A stretch of 5,115 nt of DNA from positions 1 to 5,115 of the forward strand of contig JBGPNM010000064.1 in NCBI GenBank assembly GCA_041487535.1. The letters are read 5' to 3'. The translations under genes and the position numbers were made by a program. Below are positions 1 to 5,003 of the stretch, piece by piece. The notes beneath the pieces are model-generated. The model made no database searches and had not been told where the DNA came from. It was given only the letters and a program-made list of their open reading frames with translations. The stretch's first letter is position 1. The number at the start of each line of letters is the position of its first letter. The DNA comes from JANWHZ01 sp041487535 (lineage in GTDB: Bacteria > Patescibacteriota > Saccharimonadia > Saccharimonadales > UBA4665).

Positions 1-509
1 AAGTTGGCCCACGGGTTATGCTTCCGGGCATAGTTGCCGGAAGAACACGTTGTGGAACCCGCGGAGGGCAGGCCTTCGGAGTAACCGGCAAACGTCTTGC
101 CGGCTGCAATCAGCTCGGAACCTAAATTGGCAGCCGAGAACGTGTGAGGGCAAGAATCGTCGGTAACTCCTTGGTTAGCCCCGGAGAACAGGTCAAGGTA
201 GTTGGGTTCGCTGGGGTGCTCGATGGCAAAAGACTGCGAAAACGATGCTCCCGAGTTCGCGAGCGAATTTATATAGGGCGCGCTGGAAGAGCCGATAACT
301 TCGTTATAGGCATGGTTTTCTTCGACGACAATGACGACGTGGTCAGGCGTCGGCACTGTGGAAGCAAACGTTCTGGAGATGATATAGCCGCCCAAAACCG
401 CGAATGCCAGGACGAACATAACGAGCCGCTGGACAGAGAACGAACTATAGTCTGAGTTCTTGCCATTAAGGTGTGCTGCATGCGGGAACTTTACAGATTT
501 CTTGCCCAT
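1..509 (-). CDS. Membrane-anchored phosphoesterase (acid phosphatase / PI-3-phosphatase-like), C-terminus beyond left edge
   Basis: The frame opens at the ATG at 509 and runs off the left edge without a stop; 169 residues are visible. Residues 1-28 are polar and basic, residues 29-45 (MFVLAFAVLGGYIIS core) form one hydrophobic segment, and the catalytic domain starts near residue 56. HVVIVVEENHAYNEVIG (57-73) is the signature of the phosphoesterase family (PF04185-like, alkaline phosphatase superfamily); E64-N65 match the metal-binding Glu-Asn pair known from AcpA-type acid phosphatases. HPSEPNYLDLFSG (98-110) is the second conserved block and may contribute the active-site Ser (inferred). 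C120 and C155 could form a disulfide. RKHNPWAN (162-169) is the family block before the missing metal-binding half. Expected role: hydrolysis of phosphomonoesters outside the membrane, with the anchor as signal-anchor or signal peptide. No Shine-Dalgarno is visible; an in-frame TAA lies about 25 nt upstream with no other ATG, so 509 is the likely start. Substrate cannot be read from the sequence. Confidence 0.9.
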   Translation of the reverse strand, partial: MGKKSVKFPHAAHLNGKNSDYSSFSVQRLVMFVLAFAVLGGYIISRTFASTVPTPDHVVIVVEENHAYNEVIGSSSAPYINSLANSGASFSQSFAIEHPSEPNYLDLFSGANQGVTDDSCPHTFSAANLGSELIAAGKTFAGYSEGLPSAGSTTCSSGNYARKHNPWAN

Positions 510-545
510 ATTTTCGTTTTGATTACTACAGTCTTAAAATATCCT

Positions 546-554
546 TGCTATAAT
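546..554 (+). promoter_or_regulatory. Extended -10 box facing the Kelch gene's 3' end
   Basis: TGCTATAAT at 546-554 is a perfect extended -10 (TGnTATAAT) on the plus strand; no convincing -35 lies upstream. A transcript from about 561 would contain no plus-strand gene and would be antisense to the intergenic hairpin and the 3' end of the Kelch gene. It may be an antisense promoter or a chance match in AT-rich sequence. Confidence 0.3.
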
Positions 555-594
555 CTAAGCATAAGCGACCACAATCGGTCAAACCCGATTATAG
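548..594. repeat. 8-bp inverted repeat CTATAATC / GATTATAG containing two facing TATAAT boxes
   Basis: Arms at 548-555 and 587-594 are perfect reverse complements separated by 31 bp. Each arm holds a TATAAT box, and the two boxes point at each other. A second inverted repeat, AATCGG (573-578) and CCGATT (585-590) with a 6-nt centre, overlaps the right arm, so in RNA the two stems exclude each other. The arrangement could be an operator or facing promoters. Confidence 0.5.
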
Positions 595-635
595 TTCTGA
601 AAATTCACAATAGAAAGAACGTATTTCTTGCACAT
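579..635 (-). CDS. Candidate 18-residue small ORF / leader peptide
   Basis: AGGAGG at 648-643 is a perfect Shine-Dalgarno sequence followed, after 7 nt, by an ATG at 635. The frame reads MCKKYVLSIVNFQNYNRV and stops at TGA (581-579). It lies between the Kelch gene (stop at 736) and the phosphoesterase (start at 509), on their strand. The peptide is basic at the N-terminus with a short hydrophobic middle; I recognise no family. The Shine-Dalgarno and spacing are the whole case for translation. Hairpins just upstream could control access to the ribosome site (see 638-685). It might be a leader peptide or a small membrane-active peptide, or not be translated. A TATAAT box inside the ORF suggests that the phosphoesterase can also be transcribed without it. 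Confidence 0.35.
   Translation of the reverse strand: MCKKYVLSIVNFQNYNRV
588..616 (-). promoter_or_regulatory. Candidate sigma70-type promoter for the phosphoesterase
   Basis: A perfect TATAAT reads on the minus strand at 593-588, with a weak -35 (TTTCTA, 616-611) at 17 bp spacing. Transcription would begin near 581, giving a leader of roughly 70 nt before the ATG at 509. The -10 box sits inside the candidate small ORF (579-635) and overlaps the inverted repeat at 573-590, so regulation there is possible. The -35 match is poor, which limits confidence. Confidence 0.4.
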
Positions 636-637
636 TC

Positions 638-685
638 GGTAGCCTCCTAGCGTAGCTAACCACGCAGCCGAAACGCATGGTTAGC
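638..685 (-). ncRNA. Structured RNA element: 12-bp hairpin with competing pairings next to AGGAGG
   Basis: Read on the minus strand, GCTAACCA (685-678) pairs with TGGTTAGC (662-655), and the inner TGCG/TGCG (677-674 and 666-663) adds two Watson-Crick and two G-U pairs, giving a 12-bp stem with a 7-nt loop. On the plus strand those inner four positions include two C-A mismatches, so the minus-strand RNA is the better folder. The 3' arm can instead pair with GCTACC (643-638) as a 6-bp stem with one bulge, covering the last G of AGGAGG and the spacer before the ATG at 635; TAGC-TAC-GCTA (658-648) is a third option. There is no T-run after the stem, so it is not a standard intrinsic terminator. 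It begins 51 nt after the Kelch stop codon and might only stabilise that mRNA's 3' end. It matches no riboswitch class that I recognise. Confidence 0.45.
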
Positions 686-735
686 CTATCTATCCGTTGA
701 GCTTCATCGGCACCCACACGTTAGGATGGTACACC

Positions 736-2268
736 TTACTTGAGAGAAATTAACATCGCTCCCTGAAGTACGCCGGTACTAGTATCGCCGTCGACATAGA
801 TCTTCAGCCTATACGTACCGGCGGAAAGGTTTTGCGTTCCCAGGTTAAAGATATACTGATTACTCGCCGGGTCGTACCTGAAGGTGTTACCGCTGTCTGC
901 AGCACTGGTTGAGATGGCCTCAAGGTCACTGCCTTCAACGTTGTTACTGATTTTGCTGACATAGAGTTTGGCCTGCAGGTTAGTTATTCCTGCGCTTGCA
1001 CCTGCAAGCTGGAATTTAACCGGCACGGTGCGGCCGAGTTTGAATATCGAGCTACCATCGCTATTGATAGGCTGCAAGAACCCGGACCATCCATAGGTTG
1101 AACTGTAGAGCTCGGCGCTTGACAAGTAACCGGTCGCGTTGTTTCCCCCCACTACGATCACCTTGCCACTAGAAAGGAGTTCGGCCGTTTGCCCTGCGCG
1201 GGGACCGCTCATACTCGCAGTCGCGGTCCACGTATCGTTAGACGAATCATAGAGCTCGGCGCTGGAATATATAGTTCCGGAATAGTCGTTGCCCCCGGCA
1301 ACTAATACCTTGCCGCTTGGAAGTAACGTCGCCGATTGGCTCACTCGCGGGATACTCATCGAAGCGGCCGGAGACCAAGTGCCTGCTGATGGATCAAAAA
1401 TTTCGGAGCTGGCCACGGGTTGAGCTGAACCATATGAGTATCCTGATGGACCGCCTGCGGCGAGGACACGACCGTCTGACAAAACAGTAACCGTTACGCC
1501 ACTGCCGCGCGGAACGCTCATACTTGCGGTAGGCGACCAAGTGCCGGAACTTGGGTCATAGATTTCGGAGCTAGCAGTCGGCGTGCCGTAAGTGTTACCG
1601 CCGGCAACCAACACCCGCCCGTCATGGAGCACGACTGCCATGTGGTAAAGTCGCGGCGTGACCACATTGCCGGTATAAGACCAGGTGCCGGTGGACGGAT
1701 CGTACAGTTCGGAAGACGACAATAACGCCGGGCTTCCGGTCCAGCCGGATATATCTAATACCTTGCCGTCCGCCAACCGAACAGCCGCCGCCACAATGCG
1801 ACCGTCAGCCATGCTTCCGGTAACTGTCCAGATTCCGGTGGCAGGATCGTACAATTCAGCACTGGCGGTAGGCGCATACGGGGCTACCGAGCCTCCGGCC
1901 ACCAGCACCCTGCCATCGCTCAGAAGGGTAGCTGTATGCCCGGAGCGTGCGATATTCAAACTCCCTGTAGGAGACCAAATTCCGGTAGACGGATCATACA
2001 CTTCGGCGTTAGCCAGGTCAGTTCCGGTAGTCGGATTACTGCCTCCTGCTACGAGCACTTTGCCATTTTGGAGAAGTGTACTGGTGTAACCTGTTCGAGC
2101 AACCAGCAAGCTTCCGGTGGCGGTCCATACGCCTGCAGCCGGTACGCTTGCCACCACCCGATCAGCCGCCAGGGGTGTGATAATAAGTGCGGCTGCAAAA
2201 CCCACTATTATTGAACGTGTTACCCGTGGAACAATCCGTAACTTTAATATTTTGCGGTGTATCTGCAT
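736..2268 (-). CDS. Secreted seven-bladed Kelch propeller protein with C-terminal PxKF domain
   Basis: The protein has 510 residues. The start is fixed by GGAGGG at 2280-2275, which lies 6 nt before the ATG at 2268; the in-frame TTG at 2274 directly abuts that site and is unlikely to be used. Residues 1-16 are basic, a hydrophobic core follows at about 17-34 (SIIVGFAAALIITPLAA), with signal-peptide cleavage likely near residues 35-42. Residues 46-53 (GVWTATGS) supply the missing last strand of blade 7, closing the ring. Seven Kelch repeats span about 54-395, with the pattern PR...LL.dGkVLVAGG...sSaElYDPstGtWs.t.sM. Repeat 3 has DISGW where VAGG is expected. Residues 396-510 resemble the PxKF domain (FLQPI near the start, VPVKF at 415-419). 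Kelch propellers bind proteins or glycans; some are galactose oxidases, but no copper-site or oxidase domain is visible. No LPXTG or dockerin is present. Partner unknown; a surface or secreted binding role is inferred. Confidence 0.92.
   Translation of the reverse strand: MQIHRKILKLRIVPRVTRSIIVGFAAALIITPLAADRVVASVPAAGVWTATGSLLVARTGYTSTLLQNGKVLVAGGSNPTTGTDLANAEVYDPSTGIWSPTGSLNIARSGHTATLLSDGRVLVAGGSVAPYAPTASAELYDPATGIWTVTGSMADGRIVAAAVRLADGKVLDISGWTGSPALLSSSELYDPSTGTWSYTGNVVTPRLYHMAVVLHDGRVLVAGGNTYGTPTASSEIYDPSSGTWSPTASMSVPRGSGVTVTVLSDGRVLAAGGPSGYSYGSAQPVASSEIFDPSAGTWSPAASMSIPRVSQSATLLPSGKVLVAGGNDYSGTIYSSAELYDSSNDTWTATASMSGPRAGQTAELLSSGKVIVVGGNNATGYLSSAELYSSTYGWSGFLQPINSDGSSIFKLGRTVPVKFQLAGASAGITNLQAKLYVSKISNNVEGSDLEAISTSAADSGNTFRYDPASNQYIFNLGTQNLSAGTYRLKIYVDGDTSTGVLQGAMLISLK
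1084..2133 (-). repeat. Kelch repeat array (seven tandem blades of 42 to 54 codons)
   Basis: The coding repeats are visible in the DNA as well as the protein. Near-copies of the block encoding YDPSTG.W occur around 1678-1712, 1826-1857 and 1972-2006, with others at about 1226-1260, 1372-1400 and 1540-1570. Blades 4 to 6 share the linker S-M-S-x-P-R. The DNA copies have diverged, so this is an old duplication under protein-level constraint and not a recent expansion, though similarity is enough for occasional recombination. Confidence 0.8.
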
Positions 2269-2274
2269 AATCAA

Positions 2275-2280
2275 CCCTCC
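2275..2280 (-). promoter_or_regulatory. Ribosome binding site deciding the Kelch gene start
   Basis: GGAGGG on the minus strand, 6 nt before the ATG at 2268. It touches the alternative TTG codon at 2274-2272 with zero spacing, which rules that codon out as a practical start. Confidence 0.75.
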
Positions 2281-2298
2281 AATCCCTGATAAAGAATC

Positions 2299-2373
2299 TT
2301 AGATACCGTAACTGTAGTTATTCGTCAGAGACTTGTCGTTGATCGCAATCACACCCGCCGGTCCGTCACCCAT
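2299..2373 (-). pseudogene. Possible small ORF or gene remnant (24 codons, 33 if read from the preceding stop)
   Basis: From the ATG at 2373 the frame encodes MGDGPAGVIAIND then KSLTNNYSYGI and ends at TAA (2301-2299). It stays open for nine more codons upstream (SLLEQILIF) back to an in-frame TAA. The composition looks like real protein (a GDGPAG turn, a hydrophobic strand, a polar tail), but there is no Shine-Dalgarno before the ATG and the product is very short. It could be the surviving C-terminus of a decayed gene between the DUF218 and Kelch genes, or chance. I do not recognise a family. Confidence 0.2.
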
Positions 2374-2434
2374 AAAGATTAAGATCTGCTCTAACAGTGA
2401 TTACGTGACACCGATGACACTGGGCAAGGCAGGG

Positions 2435-2450
2435 AGGGACGTACGTCCCT
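2435..2450. repeat. 16-bp perfect palindrome AGGGACGTACGTCCCT
   Basis: It is fully self-complementary over 16 bp and sits 62 nt beyond the DUF218 stop codon and about 165 bp upstream of the Kelch start. As RNA it would be a 6-bp stem with a GTAC loop, but neither strand has a T-run after it, so it is a weak terminator at best. As DNA it has the symmetry of a site for a dimeric regulator of the Kelch gene. A nearby 6-bp direct repeat, TGACAC at 2406-2411 and 2415-2420 (9-bp period), may be unrelated. Confidence 0.5.
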
Positions 2451-2512
2451 ATCGACAAACAATTCGGTCTTTTACCACGACCAGAAGTTACATCCACGGC
2501 ATGATCTAACAC

Positions 2513-3193
2513 TTAGGATTGTTCTATTCCGTACGTATCAACCACAGGTATCCCGATATCTAATATCTCAAGCAAGTCCGCCTGAGAGTATTTTGGATGG
2601 GTACTATATCCCGGGAAACAGTCCATAACACCTCGAATCGCCAGTGAATCTCCAGCTGTAACCGGTTCAAGAAAATGCTTGGTCAGGGCTAGCACCTTAT
2701 CCTCGTGGATGGCTTTTGCTTTTAGCTCTTCGGCAGTAAACCCGCTCGGAGTTGCTTTCGGGGTAATGGAATAATCGCCGCCGAGCACTTTCCGAAATAC
2801 ATAGGTTGCCCTGGCGATATGGTAATCAGATGTAATGAGCAAAATATTGCGCCAATTACGAGGTTCCAGAAAGCTTGTCTTAGTAAAATAAGCGTTGCCG
2901 AGACAGTCCATAGATGCTTCTTCTAATTTGATCTTGTCGGGATCTAATGCAGAAGATAAGGACAGCGCATAGGCTTTCATGGCCGATGCTTCACTCCGAG
3001 GCGGCACATACGCGATCAGGAAGCTCCAAAGCCCGGACATTATAATAGGCGTTTCGTTACGGGACAGGGCAACTGCTTCTTCAACCCTTCTTTGAACGAA
3101 GGCGGGTATTTCACCGCGGCTGTTAACACTTCCCCCCAGAACGACCAAAGCATCATACTGCGTACTAGCTGGACGCTTCTTCATCATGCCCAT
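2513..3193 (-). CDS. DUF218 (YdcF/SanA/ElyC-like) family protein
   Basis: The protein has 226 residues and carries the family blocks in order: DALVVLGG (14-21) opening the Rossmann-like fold, RRVEEAVAL (35-43), IIMSG (50-54), EASAMKAYAL (68-77), IKLEEASMDCLGNAYFTK (88-105) and ILLITSDYHIARATYVF (117-133) with the hallmark SDYH and R128. Known members of PF02698 include E. coli SanA, ElyC and YdcF, linked to envelope integrity or SAM binding, but no general reaction is established. Those have membrane segments; this one has none and no signal peptide, so it is probably cytoplasmic. The tail (about 145-226) is less conserved, with no recognised domain. The start is the ATG at 3193; ATGs at 3187 and 3184 are alternatives. 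There is no Shine-Dalgarno, and a -10 box directly upstream suggests a leaderless message. Transcribed divergently from the dockerin gene. Confidence 0.88.
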   Translation of the reverse strand: MGMMKKRPASTQYDALVVLGGSVNSRGEIPAFVQRRVEEAVALSRNETPIIMSGLWSFLIAYVPPRSEASAMKAYALSLSSALDPDKIKLEEASMDCLGNAYFTKTSFLEPRNWRNILLITSDYHIARATYVFRKVLGGDYSITPKATPSGFTAEELKAKAIHEDKVLALTKHFLEPVTAGDSLAIRGVMDCFPGYSTHPKYSQADLLEILDIGIPVVDTYGIEQS

Positions 3194-3201
3194 GGTTTAC
3201 T

Positions 3202-3210
3202 AGTATACCA
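3202..3210 (-). promoter_or_regulatory. Extended -10 promoter immediately before the DUF218 gene
   Basis: TGGTATACT (3210-3202, minus) fits the extended -10 form TGnTATAnT. Its last base is 8 nt before the ATG at 3193, so transcription would start 0 to 4 nt from the start codon, giving a leaderless mRNA. This explains the missing Shine-Dalgarno. No clear -35 is present, which extended -10 promoters can tolerate. Confidence 0.5.
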
Positions 3211-3335
3211 GGCAAGGGCGCGGTATTGTTGATCAATCGCCATTGTTTTTATGGCATACGAAGAGCGGCGTGAACTTACACATAAATACAGTTCCGATGC
3301 CTTTCCGCTACGCACGTATGGTGCATCGTTTTACG

Positions 3336-3361
3336 TATAATGATTGAAGTTATCGTATATT
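3336..3361 (+). promoter_or_regulatory. Candidate promoter(s) for the propeller-dockerin gene
   Basis: A perfect TATAAT lies at 3336-3341 and a second, weaker box TATATT at 3356-3361, 40 and 20 bp before the ATG at 3382. No good -35 exists for the first; TTTACG (3330-3335) is a 4/6 match for the second but at a long 20-bp spacing. The first box would give a leader of about 33 nt with no Shine-Dalgarno; the second would start transcription within about 15 nt of the ATG. ACGTAT repeats at 3314-3319 and 3333-3338. Confidence 0.45.
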
Positions 3362-3381
3362 CATAGTTAAATTAACAGCAA

Positions 3382-4725
3382 ATGTCCAGAAAAAGGATCG
3401 GCCGTAGCTTACAGGTACTCGCGGTACTTGTAGTCGCTGCAAGCCTGCTCTTTGGCGGCTGGATAGTAGTTCTCTCTCAACAAAGAAAAGTGGCTGCCGA
3501 TGCAACGGTTCATCACTATATGTATGTTTTCCCTGACGGCAAGGTTGTTGCCTATGACATGGACAATAACTTCCAGGTAGTCCCCAGCCAAAGCTTCTCC
3601 TTGCCGACAACGAATACCAGAGGCGCAATCGCAAGCGTTGTGAATCATGTAATGTACGTCAGCTGGGGCGGTACCGGCGGCAGTAAAGGGAACGGCTCGA
3701 TGCTGGCCTACGACATGCTGACAAACACTATCCTATGGCGGCAAAACTATGCGCACGGCATTGATGCTATGGCGGTCACGAACGACGGGAAGAGTATTTT
3801 TATGCCGGATGGCGCGGACAGCACCGATGGTAAATGGTACATCGAGAATGCGCTGACCGGCCAAGATACCGGCTCCGTGATTAACACCCAGAGCATTGCC
3901 GGCGATTACGGCCCGCACAACACGCTCATCGACATAAATGCGAACGGACAGTACATCTACCTCGATGATCAGCACGGCGGCCCGCACTACGTATACAAAT
4001 ACACGACAACTGCGCCGTACACGCTGGTAGGAAGAATCGGTCCGTTTCAAAACGACCTGCGGCCGATGACTATCAACAATACCGAATCTTTGCTGTTCCA
4101 GACGGTTACCGGCCTGCTGGGATTTCAAGTCGCCGATATCAACACCGGGAAGGTGCTCTATACCACGACGATACAAAAACCCGCAGGAAGATCTTGCAGT
4201 CACAGCGGCGGCGCACCGAGCCACGGCGTTTCGCTGTCCCCCGACAATACGCAGCTATACGTCGTGGACTACACCTGTGATTCTGTTGATGTCTTCGACG
4301 TGACCGGCCTACCGGCTTCGGCCCCCAGACAGGTCGCAGATATCCCGCTTACCGCATATGCCGCAGAAGGCTGGGTCTTGCATAGCCGGGATGGTAAGTA
4401 CGTGTTTGTCGGAGATGACGGCGACGTTGTCAATACTGCCACGCGGGGCGTTGTCGCCAAGTCGTTAGCTGACCTGCGAAATTCACGGCGGGTTGTTGAG
4501 GTCGACTGGCAGAACGGCCAGCCCTCCCTTACCACCGGCCGCCATGGCTTGGGCTATACGCCCAGCAGCCCGGGGGATATCAACAGCGACGGTACGGTTA
4601 ATGTCTTCGATTTCTCTATCCTGTTATCGCATTTCAACACCGCGTATACCCCTGCTGACTTGAACGGTGACGGGACAGTCAACGTCCTTGATCAGAACAT
4701 CCTGATTGGCCACTTCGGCACGTAA
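3382..4725 (+). CDS. Exported beta-propeller protein with C-terminal dockerin type I domain
   Basis: The protein has 447 residues. The N-terminus is basic (SRKRIGR), then one hydrophobic stretch at about 9-31, giving an uncleaved anchor or a signal peptide; VAADA (37-41) is a weak cleavage candidate. Residues about 42-395 carry irregular WD40/YVTN-like blades: AMAVTNDGKSIFM (129-141), TLIDINANGQYIYL (181-194), HGVSLSPDNTQLYVVD (281-296), WVLHSRDGKYVFVG (331-344). No catalytic site is recognised. C272 and C299 are the only cysteines and could pair. The tail is a dockerin pair: D399-N401-D403-T405-N407-D410 and D426-N428-D430-T432-N434-D437, complete calcium-loop patterns 27 residues apart, each followed by a helix (FSILLSHF, QNILIGHF). 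Dockerins classically bind cohesins; none is present here. No Shine-Dalgarno precedes the ATG; the next candidate start would delete the basic N-terminus, so 3382 is preferred. Surface attachment role inferred. Confidence 0.9.
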   Translation: MSRKRIGRSLQVLAVLVVAASLLFGGWIVVLSQQRKVAADATVHHYMYVFPDGKVVAYDMDNNFQVVPSQSFSLPTTNTRGAIASVVNHVMYVSWGGTGGSKGNGSMLAYDMLTNTILWRQNYAHGIDAMAVTNDGKSIFMPDGADSTDGKWYIENALTGQDTGSVINTQSIAGDYGPHNTLIDINANGQYIYLDDQHGGPHYVYKYTTTAPYTLVGRIGPFQNDLRPMTINNTESLLFQTVTGLLGFQVADINTGKVLYTTTIQKPAGRSCSHSGGAPSHGVSLSPDNTQLYVVDYTCDSVDVFDVTGLPASAPRQVADIPLTAYAAEGWVLHSRDGKYVFVGDDGDVVNTATRGVVAKSLADLRNSRRVVEVDWQNGQPSLTTGRHGLGYTPSSPGDINSDGTVNVFDFSILLSHFNTAYTPADLNGDGTVNVLDQNILIGHFGT

Positions 4726-5003
4726 AGAAATGGCGTCTACGATTAGCTGCGTAAGGTTTAGTGAACCTCTACGGCCTTACGGCCGCAGCACCATCCCGAT
4801 ACAAGCTGCGCTTGTCCTTCGGACGGTACCCATCTACGCTCGAATTGGAACAATAGCCTTGAGGAGATTAACCAGTGGTACGACATTCTTCGTGGGGCAC
4901 ATCCGGTGAAGGGGATTCCAGCAGCTACTGGAACCTAGCTCTAGCTTATAGCCGCACGCATTGTTGGAGCTTACTTAACCCCAGTTCGACATAACGGAAA
5001 CCG
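4726..5003. other. Non-coding stretch with short hairpins; no supported gene
   Basis: I see no convincing gene on either strand. The region holds small inverted repeats: AGGTT/AACCT (4754-4768), CGGCC/GGCCG (4772-4785, loop TTAC), GTCC-TTC-GGAC (about 4815-4825), and TTCCAG/CTGGAA (4916-4933, loop CAGCTA), which extends by two G-C pairs across a bulged A. None is followed by a T-run, so no standard intrinsic terminator for the dockerin gene is visible close to its stop. A 39-codon GTG frame behind GAGGAG (4861-4866) is discussed under rejected items. Confidence 0.5.

Noticed and set aside
144..481. Plus and minus frames within 144-481 other than the phosphoesterase
   Set aside because: They are arginine- or serine-rich shadows of the phosphoesterase coding sequence.
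589..678. 29-codon minus frame from the ATG at 678 running through the hairpin
   Set aside because: No ribosome site, the start codon is buried in the 12-bp stem, and it overlaps the better-supported small ORF at 579-635 in another frame.
655..685. Intrinsic terminator for the Kelch gene
   Set aside because: The stem is strong but has no T-run downstream on the minus strand; retained as a structured RNA or 3'-end stem instead.
648..690. Integron attC-like site (GCTAAC...GTTAGC)
   Set aside because: The arms do not match the RYYYAAC/GTTRRRY core sites and there is no integrase or cassette structure in view.
630..700. Cyclic-di-GMP (GEMM) or similar known riboswitch
   Set aside because: The conserved GEMM segments are absent on both strands; only a superficial GC-rich hairpin resemblance.
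2268..2274. TTG at 2274 as the start of the Kelch gene
   Set aside because: It directly abuts the GGAGGG site, leaving no spacer; the ATG at 2268 has the correct 6-nt spacing.
1685..2302. Plus-strand frames opposite the Kelch gene
   Set aside because: They are open only because of the repetitive Kelch codons on the other strand; no ribosome sites and no protein features.
2372..2512. 47-codon frame continuing directly after the DUF218 stop codon, Cys-rich (four Cys, CHRCH)
   Set aside because: It would need GTG initiation abutting the TAA, with no ribosome site; the 16-bp palindrome lies inside it and the cysteines do not form a known zinc pattern.
4706..4909. 67-codon plus frame starting inside the end of the dockerin gene
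   Set aside because: It begins in another frame of the dockerin coding sequence, has no ribosome site and no recognisable features.
4875..4994. 39-codon GTG-started plus frame (VVRHSSWGTSG...) with GAGGAG (4861-4866) 8 nt upstream
   Set aside because: The composition is not protein-like (rich in Ser, Trp and His), the start is GTG, and it ends inside the presumed element-end sequence. The purine-rich site is likely chance.
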